15,645 nucleotides of DNA from Bacteroidales bacterium (GTDB lineage: Bacteria; Bacteroidota; Bacteroidia; Bacteroidales; P3), in the NCBI GenBank assembly GCA_017647065.1, contig JAGCLI010000023.1, positions 1 through 15,645 on the forward strand, in the 5' to 3' direction. Positions 15,462 through 15,645 of the stretch are shown in pieces. Position 1 is the first letter of the stretch; each line of letters starts with the position of its first letter. Below the pieces are notes generated by a model. It was not told the origin of the DNA, did not search any database, and worked only from the letters and a program-made list of their open reading frames with translations. The translations under genes were made by a program, and so were the position numbers.

Positions 15462-15645
15462 ATGAAAATAGCAGTACCTACAAGAGAAAACTTTGTAGAT
15501 GACCACTTTGGACATTGTGCTTATTACACTATCTTTGAGATAGAAAATAACGAAATAATAAACCGTTCTACCCTTCCTGCACCTGCGGGTTGTGGTTGCA
15601 AATCTGGCGTTGCTGCAATCTTGCAAGCAGAAGGTGTATCTTTAA
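15462..15645 (+). CDS. NifB/NifX-type iron-molybdenum cluster-binding family protein (partial, C-terminus beyond window)
   Basis: Only the first 61 residues are in the window. It begins MKIAVPT and has the FGHC motif (residues 16-19, HFGHCAYYTIFEIENN context), which I recognise as the dinitrogenase iron-molybdenum cofactor biosynthesis fold (NifX/NafY/NifB C-terminal family). A Cys pair in AGCGCKSG (about 45-52) adds possible metal or cluster ligands. Members are small cytoplasmic proteins of about 100-130 residues. Many occur in organisms without nitrogenase and may handle Fe-S or metal clusters, so the gene does not imply nitrogen fixation. It has its own consensus promoter, divergent from and overlapping that of glmS. 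A minus-strand reading frame over the same bases has no support. Confidence 0.8.
   Translation, partial: MKIAVPTRENFVDDHFGHCAYYTIFEIENNEIINRSTLPAPAGCGCKSGVAAILQAEGVSL

Noticed and set aside
15423..15626. Minus-strand 67-codon frame over the start of the NifX-like gene
   Set aside because: It overlaps both the divergent promoters and a plus-strand gene with recognisable family motifs, and its own translation shows no family features.

Overview
The window looks like a chromosomal segment of an AT-rich member of the Bacteroidota, probably Bacteroidales. Four lines of evidence support this. A giant secreted protein ends in a type IX secretion (T9SS) type A sorting domain. A DUF4301 gene is present, a family I associate with this phylum. 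Several promoters have the phylum-specific form TTTG-N19-TANNTTTG. No CRISPR array, tRNA, rRNA, transposase or integrase gene was seen.

Layout from left to right. (1) 1-3089 (-): a helicase with an N-terminal phospholipase-D-like (PLD) nuclease domain followed by a SNF2/HepA-type DEAH motor. Its 3' end runs off the left edge. (2) 3413-4468 (+): a DUF1016/YhcG-type PD-(D/E)XK nuclease, divergent from the helicase. The two form a nuclease/helicase pair of the kind found in defence or restriction islands. The nuclease gene sits between two perfect 54-bp direct repeats, each containing a bidirectional terminator plus the last 17 nt of the neighbouring adhesin gene. It therefore looks like a 1.2-kb cassette inserted at the adhesin 3' end. 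(3) 4536-10865 (-): a 2109-residue T9SS cargo protein built of alternating choice-of-anchor-J/cleaved-adhesin and fibronectin type III modules. (4) 10948-11925 (-): a secreted LytM/M23 peptidase with a C-terminal LysM domain. (5) 12010-13530 and 13534-15378 (-): DUF4301 and glmS, 3 nt apart and evidently one operon, with glmS first. (6) 15462-15645 (+): the start of a NifX/NifB-type cluster-binding protein, divergent from glmS.

How the genes may work together. GlmS makes glucosamine-6-phosphate, the entry point to UDP-GlcNAc, peptidoglycan and LPS. DUF4301 carries motifs resembling UDP-sugar pyrophosphorylases and is translationally close to glmS, which suggests an amino-sugar nucleotide role (inference). 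The neighbouring M23/LysM protein also acts on the cell wall, but it has its own promoter. The left part (helicase and DUF1016) has higher GC in places, an internal composition break and repeat scars, consistent with a laterally acquired accessory locus beside a stable core region.
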